Below are positions 8,332 through 15,616 of a DNA stretch of 49,289 nucleotides, one piece after another. The stretch comes from Candidatus Agathobaculum intestinipullorum (GTDB taxonomy: Bacteria > Bacillota > Clostridia > Oscillospirales > Butyricicoccaceae): the NCBI GenBank assembly GCA_019117485.1, contig DWZQ01000011.1:1-49289 (forward strand). The letters are read 5' to 3'. Position numbers and translations under genes: made by a program. Under the pieces are notes generated by a model, which saw only the letters and a program-made list of their open reading frames with translations, was not told the DNA's origin and ran no database searches. Numbering within the stretch: the first letter of the stretch is position 1; each line of letters begins with the position of its first letter.

Positions 8332-9504
8332 ATGGATTTGAAAGAACGCGCCCTCAAGGCGCATGAACAGTGGGGCGGCAAGATCGAAGTCATCGCGCGG
8401 TGTGAGGTAAATTCCAAGGACGACCTTTCGATCGCTTACACGCCGGGCGTGGCCGAGCCGTGCCTGAAGATCAAGGACGACCCTTCGCTGAGCTATACCT
8501 ATACCCGCCGGCACAATCTGGTCGCGGTCATCACGGACGGTACGGCCGTCCTCGGGCTGGGCGATATCGGCCCGGTTGCAGGCATGCCGGTCATGGAGGG
8601 CAAGTGCGCCTTATTTAAAGCGTTTGCGGATGTCGACGCATTCCCGCTGTGCGTGGCGTCCAAGGATGTGGACGAGATTGTCCGCACCATCCAGCTGATT
8701 TCCGGCTCGTTTGGCGGTATCAATCTGGAGGATATTGCTGCGCCGCGCTGCTTTGAGATCGAGCGCCGCTTGAAAGAGGTCTGCGATATCCCGGTATTCC
8801 ACGACGACCAGCATGGCACGGCTGTCTGCTGCGGCGCGGCGCTGATCAACGCCTGCCGCCTGACCGGCCGCAAGGTGGAGGATATCAAGATGGTCGTCAA
8901 TGGCTGCGGCGCGGCGGCGATTGCGGTGACCAAGTTCCTGATGTTCCTCGGCATCCGCGACGTGACCATGGTCGAGCGCTTCGGCATCGTCTGCGAGGGC
9001 GACGAGCGCCTGAACCCCGCGCAGGCCGAGATGGCGAAGGTGACCAACCGCAGCCACATGACCGGCACGCTGGCCGACGCCATCAAGGGTGCGGATGTGT
9101 TCTTCGGCATGTCGGCGCCGCAGGTGCTGACGAGCGAAATGGTGTCCACCATGGCCGAAAACCCGATGGTCTTTGCCATGGCAAACCCGGTGCCTGAAAT
9201 CTGGCCGGAGGACGCGAAAAAGGGCGGCGCGGCGGTTGTCGGTACCGGTCGGTCGGACTACCCGAACCAGATCAACAACGTGCTCGCGTTTCCGGGCATT
9301 TTCCGCGGCGCGCTCGATGTGCGCGCGAGCGATATCAACGAGGAGATGAAGCTGGCCGCCGCCAAGGCGATCGCCTATTGCGTGCCGGACGAGCAGCTTT
9401 CTGCCGAGTGCATCATGCCGATGGCGTTTGATCCGCAGGTCATCCGTGCGGTTGCGGACGCGGTCGCGCAGGCCGCGCGCGACTCCGGCGTTGCGCGTAT
9501 CTGA
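8332..9504 (+). CDS. NAD(P)-dependent malic enzyme
   Basis: 390 residues, the short bacterial malic enzyme. Visible: AYTPGVAEPCLKI near residue 33, DGTAVLGLGDIGP near 68, KCALFKAFADVDAFPLC, a metal-binding PVFHDDQHGTA near 155 and an NAD-binding VVNGCGAAAIAVTKFL near 190; the C-terminal end carries FAMANPVPEI. It decarboxylates malate to pyruvate with reduction of NAD or NADP; cofactor choice cannot be read here. ATG 8332 is preceded by GGAGGAAAG; the alternative ATG 8317 overlaps that site. It has its own short transcription unit between the transketolase pair and iolE. Confidence 0.95.
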   Translation: MDLKERALKAHEQWGGKIEVIARCEVNSKDDLSIAYTPGVAEPCLKIKDDPSLSYTYTRRHNLVAVITDGTAVLGLGDIGPVAGMPVMEGKCALFKAFADVDAFPLCVASKDVDEIVRTIQLISGSFGGINLEDIAAPRCFEIERRLKEVCDIPVFHDDQHGTAVCCGAALINACRLTGRKVEDIKMVVNGCGAAAIAVTKFLMFLGIRDVTMVERFGIVCEGDERLNPAQAEMAKVTNRSHMTGTLADAIKGADVFFGMSAPQVLTSEMVSTMAENPMVFAMANPVPEIWPEDAKKGGAAVVGTGRSDYPNQINNVLAFPGIFRGALDVRASDINEEMKLAAAKAIAYCVPDEQLSAECIMPMAFDPQVIRAVADAVAQAARDSGVARI

Positions 9505-9599
9505 TTGCAGTCTGCCGTCCGGCTGTGCGCGTGTACGCGCGGACTGTGCAATTTGGTGAAAAAGTGTTTTGCACAGCTGATTTCTGTGCAAAAATGCGT

Positions 9600-9628
9600 T
9601 TGACTTTTGGTATATTGTTGAGTACAAT
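9600..9628 (+). promoter_or_regulatory. Promoter of iolE
   Basis: TTGACT (9600-9605), 17-nt spacer, TACAAT (9623-9628): a strong sigma-A-like match. Confidence 0.75.
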
Positions 9629-9643
9629 AAGGGTAGTACATGT

Positions 9644-9659
9644 GCATGCCAAGGCATGC
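9644..9659. promoter_or_regulatory. Palindrome in the iolE leader (possible operator)
   Basis: GCATGCC-AA-GGCATGC is a perfect inverted repeat just downstream of the iolE promoter, where a bound repressor would block elongation. No second copy was seen upstream of the transketolase genes, so assignment to the IolR-like repressor is uncertain. Confidence 0.4.
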
Positions 9660-9690
9660 GGTAAGAGAACGAAAATGGAGGGAATAACAC

Positions 9691-10626
9691 ATGTTAGATC
9701 CGAAGAAAGTAAAGCTGGGTATCTGCCCGATCGGCTGGTCCAATGATGATATGTGGGATCTGGGCGACGAGAACACGTTCCAGCAGTGTATTTCCGAGAT
9801 GAAGCTCGCGGGCTTTGACGGCTGCGAAGTCGGCCATAAGTACCCGGAGGATAAGGAAGTCCTCAAGCACATGCTCGACGTGCGCAACATGACGATCGCG
9901 TCCAAGTGGTTCTCCTCTTTCCTGGTTGATAAGCCGTATGAAGAGGTCGAGGCAGAGTTCATCAAGGAGCTCGAGTATCTGTCCTATGTCGGCGCGACTG
10001 CAATCAACGTTTCCGAGCAGTCCGGCTCGATTCAGGGCCAGCTCGACACCCCGGTTCTGGATATGGAAAACAAGCGCGTGCTGACCGACGAGGAGTGGGC
10101 TCGCTTTACCGAGGGCCTGAACAAGCTCGGCAAGCTGTCCATGGAGAAGTACGGCATCCGCACCTGTTTCCATCATCATATGGGTACCGTGTGCCAGACG
10201 GTGGAGGAGACCACCCGCCTGATGGAGAACACCGATCCCAAGTACGTATTCCTGTGCTTCGATACCGGCCACTTCACCTTCGCGGGCGAGGACCCGGTTA
10301 AGATGCTCGAGAAGTTTGCCGACCGTGTCGGCCATGTCCACCTCAAGAACATGCGCATGCCGCTGGTGGATAAGGCGCGTGCCGAGCACTGGTCCTTCCT
10401 CGACGCTGTCCGCGCGGGCGCGTTCACCGTACCGGGCGATCCGGACGGCTGCGTAGAGTTCGACAAGGTGTTTGATCTGCTCGACAAGGCGGGCTACACC
10501 GGCTGGATCATGGTCGAGGCTGAGCAGGACCCGGCGAAGGCCAATCCGTTTGAGTACGCCAAGATGGGCCGTGAGTACATCACCGCGCACACCGGTCTGG
10601 GCGGCGAGGTTGTCCTCAAGAAGTAA
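9691..10626 (+). CDS. iolE: Myo-inosose-2 dehydratase (IolE-like)
   Basis: 311 residues, a TIM-barrel of the AP endonuclease 2/xylose isomerase-like family. The N-terminus VKLGICPIGWSNDDMWDLGD with FQQCISEMKLAGFDGCEVGH closely fits IolE. Metal ligands expected of the family are visible as TCFHHHMGT, FDTGHF, GHVHLKN and a late MVEAEQD. IolE dehydrates scyllo-inosose to a diketone in inositol breakdown. The other iol genes (iolG, D, C, B, J) are absent from the window, so this copy is an orphan; a related sugar acid or inosose step is possible. A GGAGGGAATAAC ribosome binding site precedes ATG 9691, and the gene has its own promoter and terminator. Confidence 0.87.
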   Translation: MLDPKKVKLGICPIGWSNDDMWDLGDENTFQQCISEMKLAGFDGCEVGHKYPEDKEVLKHMLDVRNMTIASKWFSSFLVDKPYEEVEAEFIKELEYLSYVGATAINVSEQSGSIQGQLDTPVLDMENKRVLTDEEWARFTEGLNKLGKLSMEKYGIRTCFHHHMGTVCQTVEETTRLMENTDPKYVFLCFDTGHFTFAGEDPVKMLEKFADRVGHVHLKNMRMPLVDKARAEHWSFLDAVRAGAFTVPGDPDGCVEFDKVFDLLDKAGYTGWIMVEAEQDPAKANPFEYAKMGREYITAHTGLGGEVVLKK

Positions 10627-10646
10627 GTCAGGTTTTCTGGCATGAT

Positions 10647-10678
10647 AAAAACCCCGTTCTTTGGAACGGGGTTTTTTT
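10647..10678 (+). terminator. Terminator of iolE (first copy)
   Basis: CCCCGTTC (10652-10659), TTTG loop, GAACGGGG (10664-10671), then seven T. A near-identical hairpin recurs at 10843-10870, on the far side of a hairpin array. Confidence 0.92.
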
Positions 10679-10680
10679 GA

Positions 10681-10840
10681 GGCTGTCGAAAAACATGGTT
10701 TTTCGACAGCCCTTCGATCGAAACCACGCTTTCGATCGAATTAGACGTATCAAAAAGACGGGCAGAGCTCGCCTTTTTGATGCCGCTCACAGAGCGGCTG
10801 AACAATGCGCGCTGCGGCGCGGAAATTTTTTCGACAAATA
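10681..10840. repeat. Hairpin array between two copies of a terminator
   Basis: Consecutive perfect hairpins: GGCTGTCGAAAAA with TTTTTCGACAGCC (10681-10711); TTCGATCGAA twice (10713-10740), itself a palindrome; TCAAAAAG with CTTTTTGA (10750-10780); GCCGCTC with GAGCGGC (10782-10798). None encodes protein. The first hairpin has a relative at 39343-39365. The block is bounded by two versions of the same terminator palindrome, as if inserted with duplication of that site. Confidence 0.7.
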
Positions 10841-10842
10841 GG

Positions 10843-10870
10843 AAACCCCGTTCTTCGGAACGGGTTTTTG
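10843..10870 (+). terminator. Second copy of the iolE terminator palindrome
   Basis: CCCCGTTC (10846-10853), TTCG loop, GAACGGG (10858-10864), T run. It differs from the first copy by one loop base and one lost closing pair. Confidence 0.85.
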
Positions 10871-10983
10871 TTTGCTGGAGAGGTTGCATGCACGCACAGG
10901 ACGGCCTGTGAGTGCATTTTTGTACAGTTTGGGGCAGGTGGGGGCAAAGTGTTCATAAATTGTAAAATCCACCGCGAAACCCT

Positions 10984-11012
10984 TTGCAAAACAGCCGGTA
11001 ATAGGGTAGAAT
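10984..11012 (+). promoter_or_regulatory. Promoter of the pyrH-polC operon
   Basis: TTGCAA (10984-10989), 17-nt spacer, TAGAAT (11007-11012), 35 bp before pyrH. Confidence 0.7.
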
Positions 11013-11046
11013 AGAGAAAGGGAAAACCAAGCAAGGAGAGTGGAGC

Positions 11047-11769
11047 ATGGAAACACAGAAATATAAGCGCGTGCTGATCAAGATCAGCGGCGAGGCGCTG
11101 GCGGGCGACAAGCATTTTGGTCTGAACTTTGATGTGATCGGCCCGGTATGTGATGTGATCAAAAAGTGTAATGAACTGGGCTGCGAGATTGGCATCGTGG
11201 TAGGCGGTGGCAACTTCTGGCGCGGCGTTAAGGATGGCGGCGGCAAAATGGAGCGCACCCGCGCCGACCATATGGGCATGCTGGCGACGACGATCAATGC
11301 GCTGGCGCTGGCCGATGCGCTCGAGCAGCGCGGCGTGCAGGTGCGCGTGCAGACTGCGATCGAAATGAACCGCATTGCTGAACCGTACATCCGGCAGCGC
11401 GCGACACGCCATCTGGAAAAGGGCCGCGTGGTCATTTTCGGCTGCGGCACGGGCAACCCGTTTTTCTCGACCGACACCGCGGCGGTGCTGCGTGCGGCGG
11501 AGATCGGCGCGGAGGTTATCCTGCTGGCCAAGAACGTCGACGGCGTGTACGATTCCGATCCGGTCAAGAACCCGGACGCGAAAAAGTATGACCGCCTGAC
11601 TTATATGGACGTGCTCAATCAGGGGCTAGGCGTAATGGATACGACCGCGACCTCGCTTTCCATGGATAACCACATCCCGATTCTGGTGTTTGCGCTTTCC
11701 GACCCGGAAAATATTTATCGTGCGGTCAACGGCGAACAGATCGGCACGCTTGTAGAGGAGGACAAATAA
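11047..11769 (+). CDS. pyrH: UMP kinase
   Basis: 240 residues of the amino acid kinase fold. Motifs: [13 protein letters not shown] at the N-terminus, [16 protein letters not shown] near residue 40, [20 protein letters not shown] near 78, and the [19 protein letters not shown] acceptor/ATP region near 138. It phosphorylates UMP to UDP, an essential cytosolic step in pyrimidine nucleotide synthesis. AAGGAG precedes ATG 11047. Its stop codon overlaps the frr start by one base, giving translational coupling. This is the first gene of the pyrH-frr-uppS-cdsA-dxr-rseP-ispG-polC operon typical of Firmicutes. Confidence 0.97.
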   Translation: METQKYKRVLIKISGEALAGDKHFGLNFDVIGPVCDVIKKCNELGCEIGIVVGGGNFWRGVKDGGGKMERTRADHMGMLATTINALALADALEQRGVQVRVQTAIEMNRIAEPYIRQRATRHLEKGRVVIFGCGTGNPFFSTDTAAVLRAAEIGAEVILLAKNVDGVYDSDPVKNPDAKKYDRLTYMDVLNQGLGVMDTTATSLSMDNHIPILVFALSDPENIYRAVNGEQIGTLVEEDK

Positions 11770-12323
11770 TGAAGGCTCAGCTTAACGCTTACGAAGAAAA
11801 AATGAAGAAAACGCTGGACGTGCTCTCCAAGGAGCTGGCTGCTGTGCGCGCAGGCCGCGCCAACCCGGCGGTGCTCGATAAGATCACGGTAGAGTATTAC
11901 GGCGCGCCGACCCCGCTCAATCAGGTGGCGGCGATTTCCACGCCCGACCCGCGCTCGCTGGCTATCCAGCCGTGGGACGGTTCGATCCTCAAGGCGATCG
12001 AGAAGGCGATCCAGACGTCCGATCTGGGCATCAATCCGCAGAACGACGGCAAGCAGATCCGCCTGAACTTCCCGCCGCTGACCGAGGAGCGCCGCAAAGA
12101 GCTGATCAAGGGCGTCTCCAAGACGGGCGAGGAGTCCAAGGTTGCGCTGCGCAACATCCGCCGCGATGCGATCGACAAGTTCAAGGCGGCGCAGAAGAAG
12201 AGCGAGATGACCGAGGACGAACTGCACGAGGGCGAAGAGAAGATGCAGAAGCTGACCGATAAGTACGTCAAGGAGATTGACGCGATGGTCGCTAAGAAGT
12301 CCAAGGAGCTGGCGGAAATCTAA
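11769..12323 (+). CDS. frr: Ribosome recycling factor
   Basis: 184 residues, the normal length. The family signatures are clear: [20 protein letters not shown] near residue 22, [25 protein letters not shown]-like [20 protein letters not shown] near 85 and [12 protein letters not shown] near 128. With EF-G it splits post-termination ribosomes into subunits. It starts on the A of the pyrH stop (TAATG), so the two are coupled. The operon is then interrupted by a 270-bp hairpin array before uppS, which may lower or reset expression downstream. Confidence 0.98.
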   Translation: MKAQLNAYEEKMKKTLDVLSKELAAVRAGRANPAVLDKITVEYYGAPTPLNQVAAISTPDPRSLAIQPWDGSILKAIEKAIQTSDLGINPQNDGKQIRLNFPPLTEERRKELIKGVSKTGEESKVALRNIRRDAIDKFKAAQKKSEMTEDELHEGEEKMQKLTDKYVKEIDAMVAKKSKELAEI

Positions 12324-12330
12324 AACATCC

Positions 12331-12474
12331 AAGGGGGACGCTGTCCCCCTTAGATACGAACCCAGTTCCGAAGAAACTGGGTTCGATAACCCCCTCGCCC
12401 TTGCACGGCAAGGGCGGTTCGGGACACGTGTCCCGAAGCAGGGGAATCAAAGCCCGGCAAAGCTGGACTTTGAT
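12331..12474. repeat. 144-bp structured repeat, copy A
   Basis: Five successive hairpins between frr and uppS: AAGGGGGAC/GTCCCCCTT (12331-12351), CCCAGTT/AACTGGG (12361-12381), GCCCTTGC/GCAAGGGC (12397-12415), GGGACACGTGTCCC (12421-12434) and ATCAAAG/CTTTGAT (12446-12474). Linkers AGATACGAA and TTCGATAACCCCCTC are identical to those of copy B at 14233, while the stems differ in both arms together. There is no open frame. See copies B and C. Confidence 0.8.
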
Positions 12475-12477
12475 GGG

Positions 12478-12581
12478 AAATTGCGGGGCAATTTCCGGAT
12501 TGGATGGCGCGCAGGGTGCGCCGGTGTGCGCGGTGCGCACGGAAATGTGAGATTTGAGGGGGCGGCGGGATCGCCGCCCCT
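12478..12581. repeat. Further hairpins before uppS
   Basis: Four more inverted repeats follow copy A: AAATTGC/GCAATTT (12478-12494), GGCGC/GCGCC (12505-12521), GTGCGC/GCGCAC (12526-12540) and GGGGCGGCG/CGCCGCCCC (12559-12580) followed by TTT. The last looks like a weak terminator ending 20 bp before uppS. Confidence 0.6.
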
Positions 12582-12599
12582 TTGCATGGGGGAAGAAAT

Positions 12600-13355
12600 T
12601 TGGGTCTGTTTAAACGGAAAAAGAAAGTGGCGGCAGTGCCGACCGAAAACCGGCCGGTACCGCGGCACATTGCGGTCATCATGGACGGCAACGGCCGCTG
12701 GGCAAAAAAACGCGGTCTGCCGCGCAAAGCGGGGCACAAGGTCGGCGCGGAGACCTTCCGCACGATTGCGACCTATTGCAAGGACATCGGCGTGCAGTAT
12801 TTCACGGTCTACGCCTTTTCAACTGAAAACTGGAAACGTCCGCAGGATGAAGTGGACGCGCTGATGAACCTGTTCCGCACCTATCTGAAGGAGGCGGCCG
12901 AGACCATGTTCCAGCGTGGCGTGGCGGTGCGTGTGCTGGGCGACCTGACGCCGCTGCCCGAGGATATCCGCGCGCAGATTCGCGAGGTGGACGAGATCGC
13001 CGACCGGCTCGGGCCGGACGCTGCGACCGCCAGCCTGTGCATCAACTACGGCGGGCGGGACGAGATCAAAAATGCGGTGCGCGCGATCGCGGAGCAGGTC
13101 AAGGCGGGCGAATTGGAGCCTGTCGACATCACCGAGGATACCGTCAGCGCGCACCTGTATACCGCGCATATGCCCGACCCCGACCTCATCATCCGGCCGT
13201 CCGGCGAGGTGCGCACATCCAATTTCCTGCTGTGGCAGTCGGCGTATGCCGAGTATTATTTCACCAATGTGCTGTGGCCGGATTTCAAGACTACGGATAT
13301 GGACGCGGCCATCGACGCGTTCAACAAGCGCAACCGCCGGTTTGGCGGCGTATAA
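12600..13355 (+). CDS. uppS: Isoprenyl transferase (undecaprenyl diphosphate synthase)
   Basis: 251 residues. The cis-prenyltransferase motifs are plain: HIAVIMDGNGRWAKKRGLPR near residue 22 (catalytic Asp), YFTVYAFSTENWKRP near 72, and the C-terminal DLIIRPSGEVRTSNFLLWQSAYAE with the second substrate-binding arginines. It chain-extends farnesyl diphosphate to the C55 lipid carrier for peptidoglycan at the membrane. The likely start is TTG 12600 (MGLFKRKKK), with GGGGGAAG just upstream; an upstream in-frame TTG at 12582 has no good site. A rare start plus an upstream hairpin suggests limited translation. Confidence 0.94.
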   Translation: MGLFKRKKKVAAVPTENRPVPRHIAVIMDGNGRWAKKRGLPRKAGHKVGAETFRTIATYCKDIGVQYFTVYAFSTENWKRPQDEVDALMNLFRTYLKEAAETMFQRGVAVRVLGDLTPLPEDIRAQIREVDEIADRLGPDAATASLCINYGGRDEIKNAVRAIAEQVKAGELEPVDITEDTVSAHLYTAHMPDPDLIIRPSGEVRTSNFLLWQSAYAEYYFTNVLWPDFKTTDMDAAIDAFNKRNRRFGGV

Positions 13356-13379
13356 ACCGATGGAGCGAGGTGTAATGCT

Positions 13380-14225
13380 ATGAAAGAAAGAGTGCTGTTC
13401 GGCGTGGGCGGTTTGATTGCGGTACTGCTTGCGCTGTATGTGTTCCCGCCCATCGTGCTGGAGCTTGCGGTTGCGGTGCTGTGCGTGTTTGCCACGTGGG
13501 AGCTGCTCAGCCCGACCAAACTGGTGGCCAACCGCATCGAGTTGCTGTTCTGCCTGTTCGTTTCACTCGGGCTGGGCATTGGGCATCTGTCGCTACTGCC
13601 CTTTGATGTGACTGCGGTGGCGCAGGGGCTGATTTTTGTGCTGCTGGCCGGTTCGTTTGCGATCGAGCTGAAATTCCATGAGCGCATGAACGCCGCGCAG
13701 GTTGCGTGGGGCTTTTTCGGTGCGCTGCTCGTGCCGTATCTGCTGCTCAGTCTGGTGCGTATCTTCCAGATGGACTTCCTGCCGCCGATTGGGGAGACCG
13801 ATCTGCGTATCGGACAGTTCATCGTGCTGCTGCCGCTGCTGGCCGCGTGGGGCGCGGATACCTGCGCACTGTTCACCGGCATGGCGTTCGGAAACCATAA
13901 GCTGGCGCCGGTCGTCAGCCCGAAAAAGACGGTCGAGGGCGCGGTTGGCGGTGTCATTGGCGGCGCGCTGTTTGTGGTGCTGGCGTCGTTGTTGTTGAAT
14001 ATTTTCCTCGAGCTGGATATGCCGATTTGGACGGCCGTGCTGCTGGGCGGCGTGGGCGCGGTGCTGGGTGAGATCGGCGACCTGTCGTTCTCGGTCATCA
14101 AGCGCCAGACCGGCATCAAGGACTACGGCCATATCTTCCCGGGTCACGGCGGTGTGCTCGACCGCTTTGACAGCGTGCTGTTTGTTGCGCCGTTTGCGGA
14201 GATTTTGTTCCGGATCGTCTGGTAA
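13380..14225 (+). CDS. cdsA: Phosphatidate cytidylyltransferase
   Basis: 281 residues with about eight hydrophobic helices. The C-terminal CDP-alcohol signature is visible: KLAPVVSPKKTVEGAVGGVIGG near residue 177, then GELGDLSFS-like LGEIGDLSFSVIKRQTGIKDYG and FPGHGGVLDRFDS near 260, carrying the metal-binding aspartates. It forms CDP-diacylglycerol from phosphatidate and CTP in the membrane, the precursor of all phospholipids. It begins 24 bp after uppS. A second structured repeat (copy B) follows its stop. Confidence 0.95.
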   Translation: MKERVLFGVGGLIAVLLALYVFPPIVLELAVAVLCVFATWELLSPTKLVANRIELLFCLFVSLGLGIGHLSLLPFDVTAVAQGLIFVLLAGSFAIELKFHERMNAAQVAWGFFGALLVPYLLLSLVRIFQMDFLPPIGETDLRIGQFIVLLPLLAAWGADTCALFTGMAFGNHKLAPVVSPKKTVEGAVGGVIGGALFVVLASLLLNIFLELDMPIWTAVLLGGVGAVLGEIGDLSFSVIKRQTGIKDYGHIFPGHGGVLDRFDSVLFVAPFAEILFRIVW

Positions 14226-14232
14226 ACACTCT

Positions 14233-14376
14233 AAGGGGGACGCTGTCCCCCTTAGATACGAAAAAAGTTCCTGAAGAAACTTTTTTCGATAACCCCCTCT
14301 CGTCCGCACGGCGGACGAGGACGCGCTGCCACAGCGCGGGCAGTGGAATCGAAGTCCGGCGAAGCCGGACTTCGAT
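14233..14376. repeat. 144-bp structured repeat, copy B
   Basis: Same length, orientation and order of five stems as copy A at 12331: AAGGGGGAC/GTCCCCCTT; AAAAAGTT/AACTTTTT around CCTGAAGA; CTCGTCCG/CGGACGAG (14299-14319); CGCGCTG/CAGCGCG (14322-14338); ATCGAAGTCCGGC/GCCGGACTTCGAT (14348-14376). The first stem and the two linkers equal copy A base for base, but stems 2 to 4 carry paired changes that keep the pairing. Confidence 0.8.
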
Positions 14377-14444
14377 GTAAATGAATGTGGCTTCCGTATG
14401 AAAAGCCGCTGCGGACTTTAAAGCCGCGTTTTAGGAGAATGAAC

Positions 14445-15578
14445 ATGAAAAAAATAGCAATTCTGGGCTCGACCGGTTCGATCGGCACGCAAACGGTCGA
14501 TATTTTGCCCTCGATTGACGCTGAGGTCGTCGCATTGACGACAAACCGGCGCATAGACTTACTTGAGCAGCAGGCGCGTGCGCTGCGTCCCAAAATGGTG
14601 TGCGCCTGCGAGGAGCAGGCGGCGCGCGATCTGAAGGTCAAGCTCGCGGATACGGATACCAAGGTGCTGTCCGGCATGGACGGCCTGACCGCCTGTGCGG
14701 CGGAGTCGGGCGCGGATATCGTTGTGACCGCGGTCGTCGGTATGGTCGGCCTGTTGCCGACGCTGGCCGCGATTGACGCGGGCAAGGACATCGCGCTGGC
14801 GAACAAGGAAACGCTTGTGTGCGCGGGTGGACTGGTCATGCGCGCGGCGCGTGACAAAGGCGTCAAGATCTTGCCGGTCGATTCCGAGCACTCTGCCATT
14901 TTTCAATGCGCGCAGGCCGCGCATGGCAATCCGCTCGCGAAAATCATCCTGACCGCGTCCGGCGGCCCGTTTTTCGGCAAGACCGCCGCGGAGATGCGGC
15001 ATGTGACGCGTGAGCAGGCGCTGGCGCATCCGAACTGGTCGATGGGCGCCAAAATCACGATCGACTCGGCGACCATGATGAACAAGGGACTTGAGCTGAT
15101 CGAGGCGATGTGGCTGTACGACATGGCGCCGGAGGATATTGAAATCGTCATCCACCGCGAGAGCATCGTGCATTCGGCGGTGGAATTTGCCGACGGCGCG
15201 ATGATTGCGCAGCTTGGCCTGCCGGATATGCGCCTGCCTATTCAGTATGCGCTCACCTATCCGGCACGCGTGCCGTGCAAAGTGCCGCGGCTGAATCTGG
15301 CCGAGGCCGCGAAGCTGACGTTTTATGCACCGGATTACGAGGCGTTCCCGGCGCTGAACCTCGCGCGGCAGGCGGCTGCGCAAAAGGGCGACCGCGGCGC
15401 GGTGCTCAACGGTGCGAATGAGGCGGCGGTCGGGCTGTTCCTCGATGGCAAGATTGCCTTTGGCGAGATCGCCGAGCGGGTGGCGCGTGCGCTGGATACC
15501 ATCCCGTACCGGCGCGAGGTCACGCTTGATGATGTGCTGGCCGCAGACGCGGCGGCGCGTGCTGCGGCACGCGCCTGA
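14445..15578 (+). CDS. dxr: 1-deoxy-D-xylulose 5-phosphate reductoisomerase
   Basis: 377 residues. The NADPH-binding start is KKIAILGSTGSIGTQTVDIL; later ALANKETLVCAGGLVM near residue 118, LPVDSEHSAIFQC near 142 (metal and substrate acid residues), LTASGGPFFG, HPNWSMGAKITIDSATMMNKGLE near 195 and the GANEAAV helix near 322. It converts DXP to MEP, the committed step of the non-mevalonate isoprenoid route. ATG 14445 follows TAGGAG; the earlier open frame from 14385 has no ribosome binding site. ispG lies two genes downstream in the same operon. Confidence 0.97.
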   Translation: MKKIAILGSTGSIGTQTVDILPSIDAEVVALTTNRRIDLLEQQARALRPKMVCACEEQAARDLKVKLADTDTKVLSGMDGLTACAAESGADIVVTAVVGMVGLLPTLAAIDAGKDIALANKETLVCAGGLVMRAARDKGVKILPVDSEHSAIFQCAQAAHGNPLAKIILTASGGPFFGKTAAEMRHVTREQALAHPNWSMGAKITIDSATMMNKGLELIEAMWLYDMAPEDIEIVIHRESIVHSAVEFADGAMIAQLGLPDMRLPIQYALTYPARVPCKVPRLNLAEAAKLTFYAPDYEAFPALNLARQAAAQKGDRGAVLNGANEAAVGLFLDGKIAFGEIAERVARALDTIPYRREVTLDDVLAADAAARAAARA

Positions 15579-15616
15579 TTTCGGTTTCCCACCGTTTGGA
15601 AAGGAGAGCTGCATAG

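Noticed and set aside
10681..10870. CRISPR array
   Set aside because: The repeats are different hairpins rather than one direct repeat with equal spacers, and no cas genes are present.
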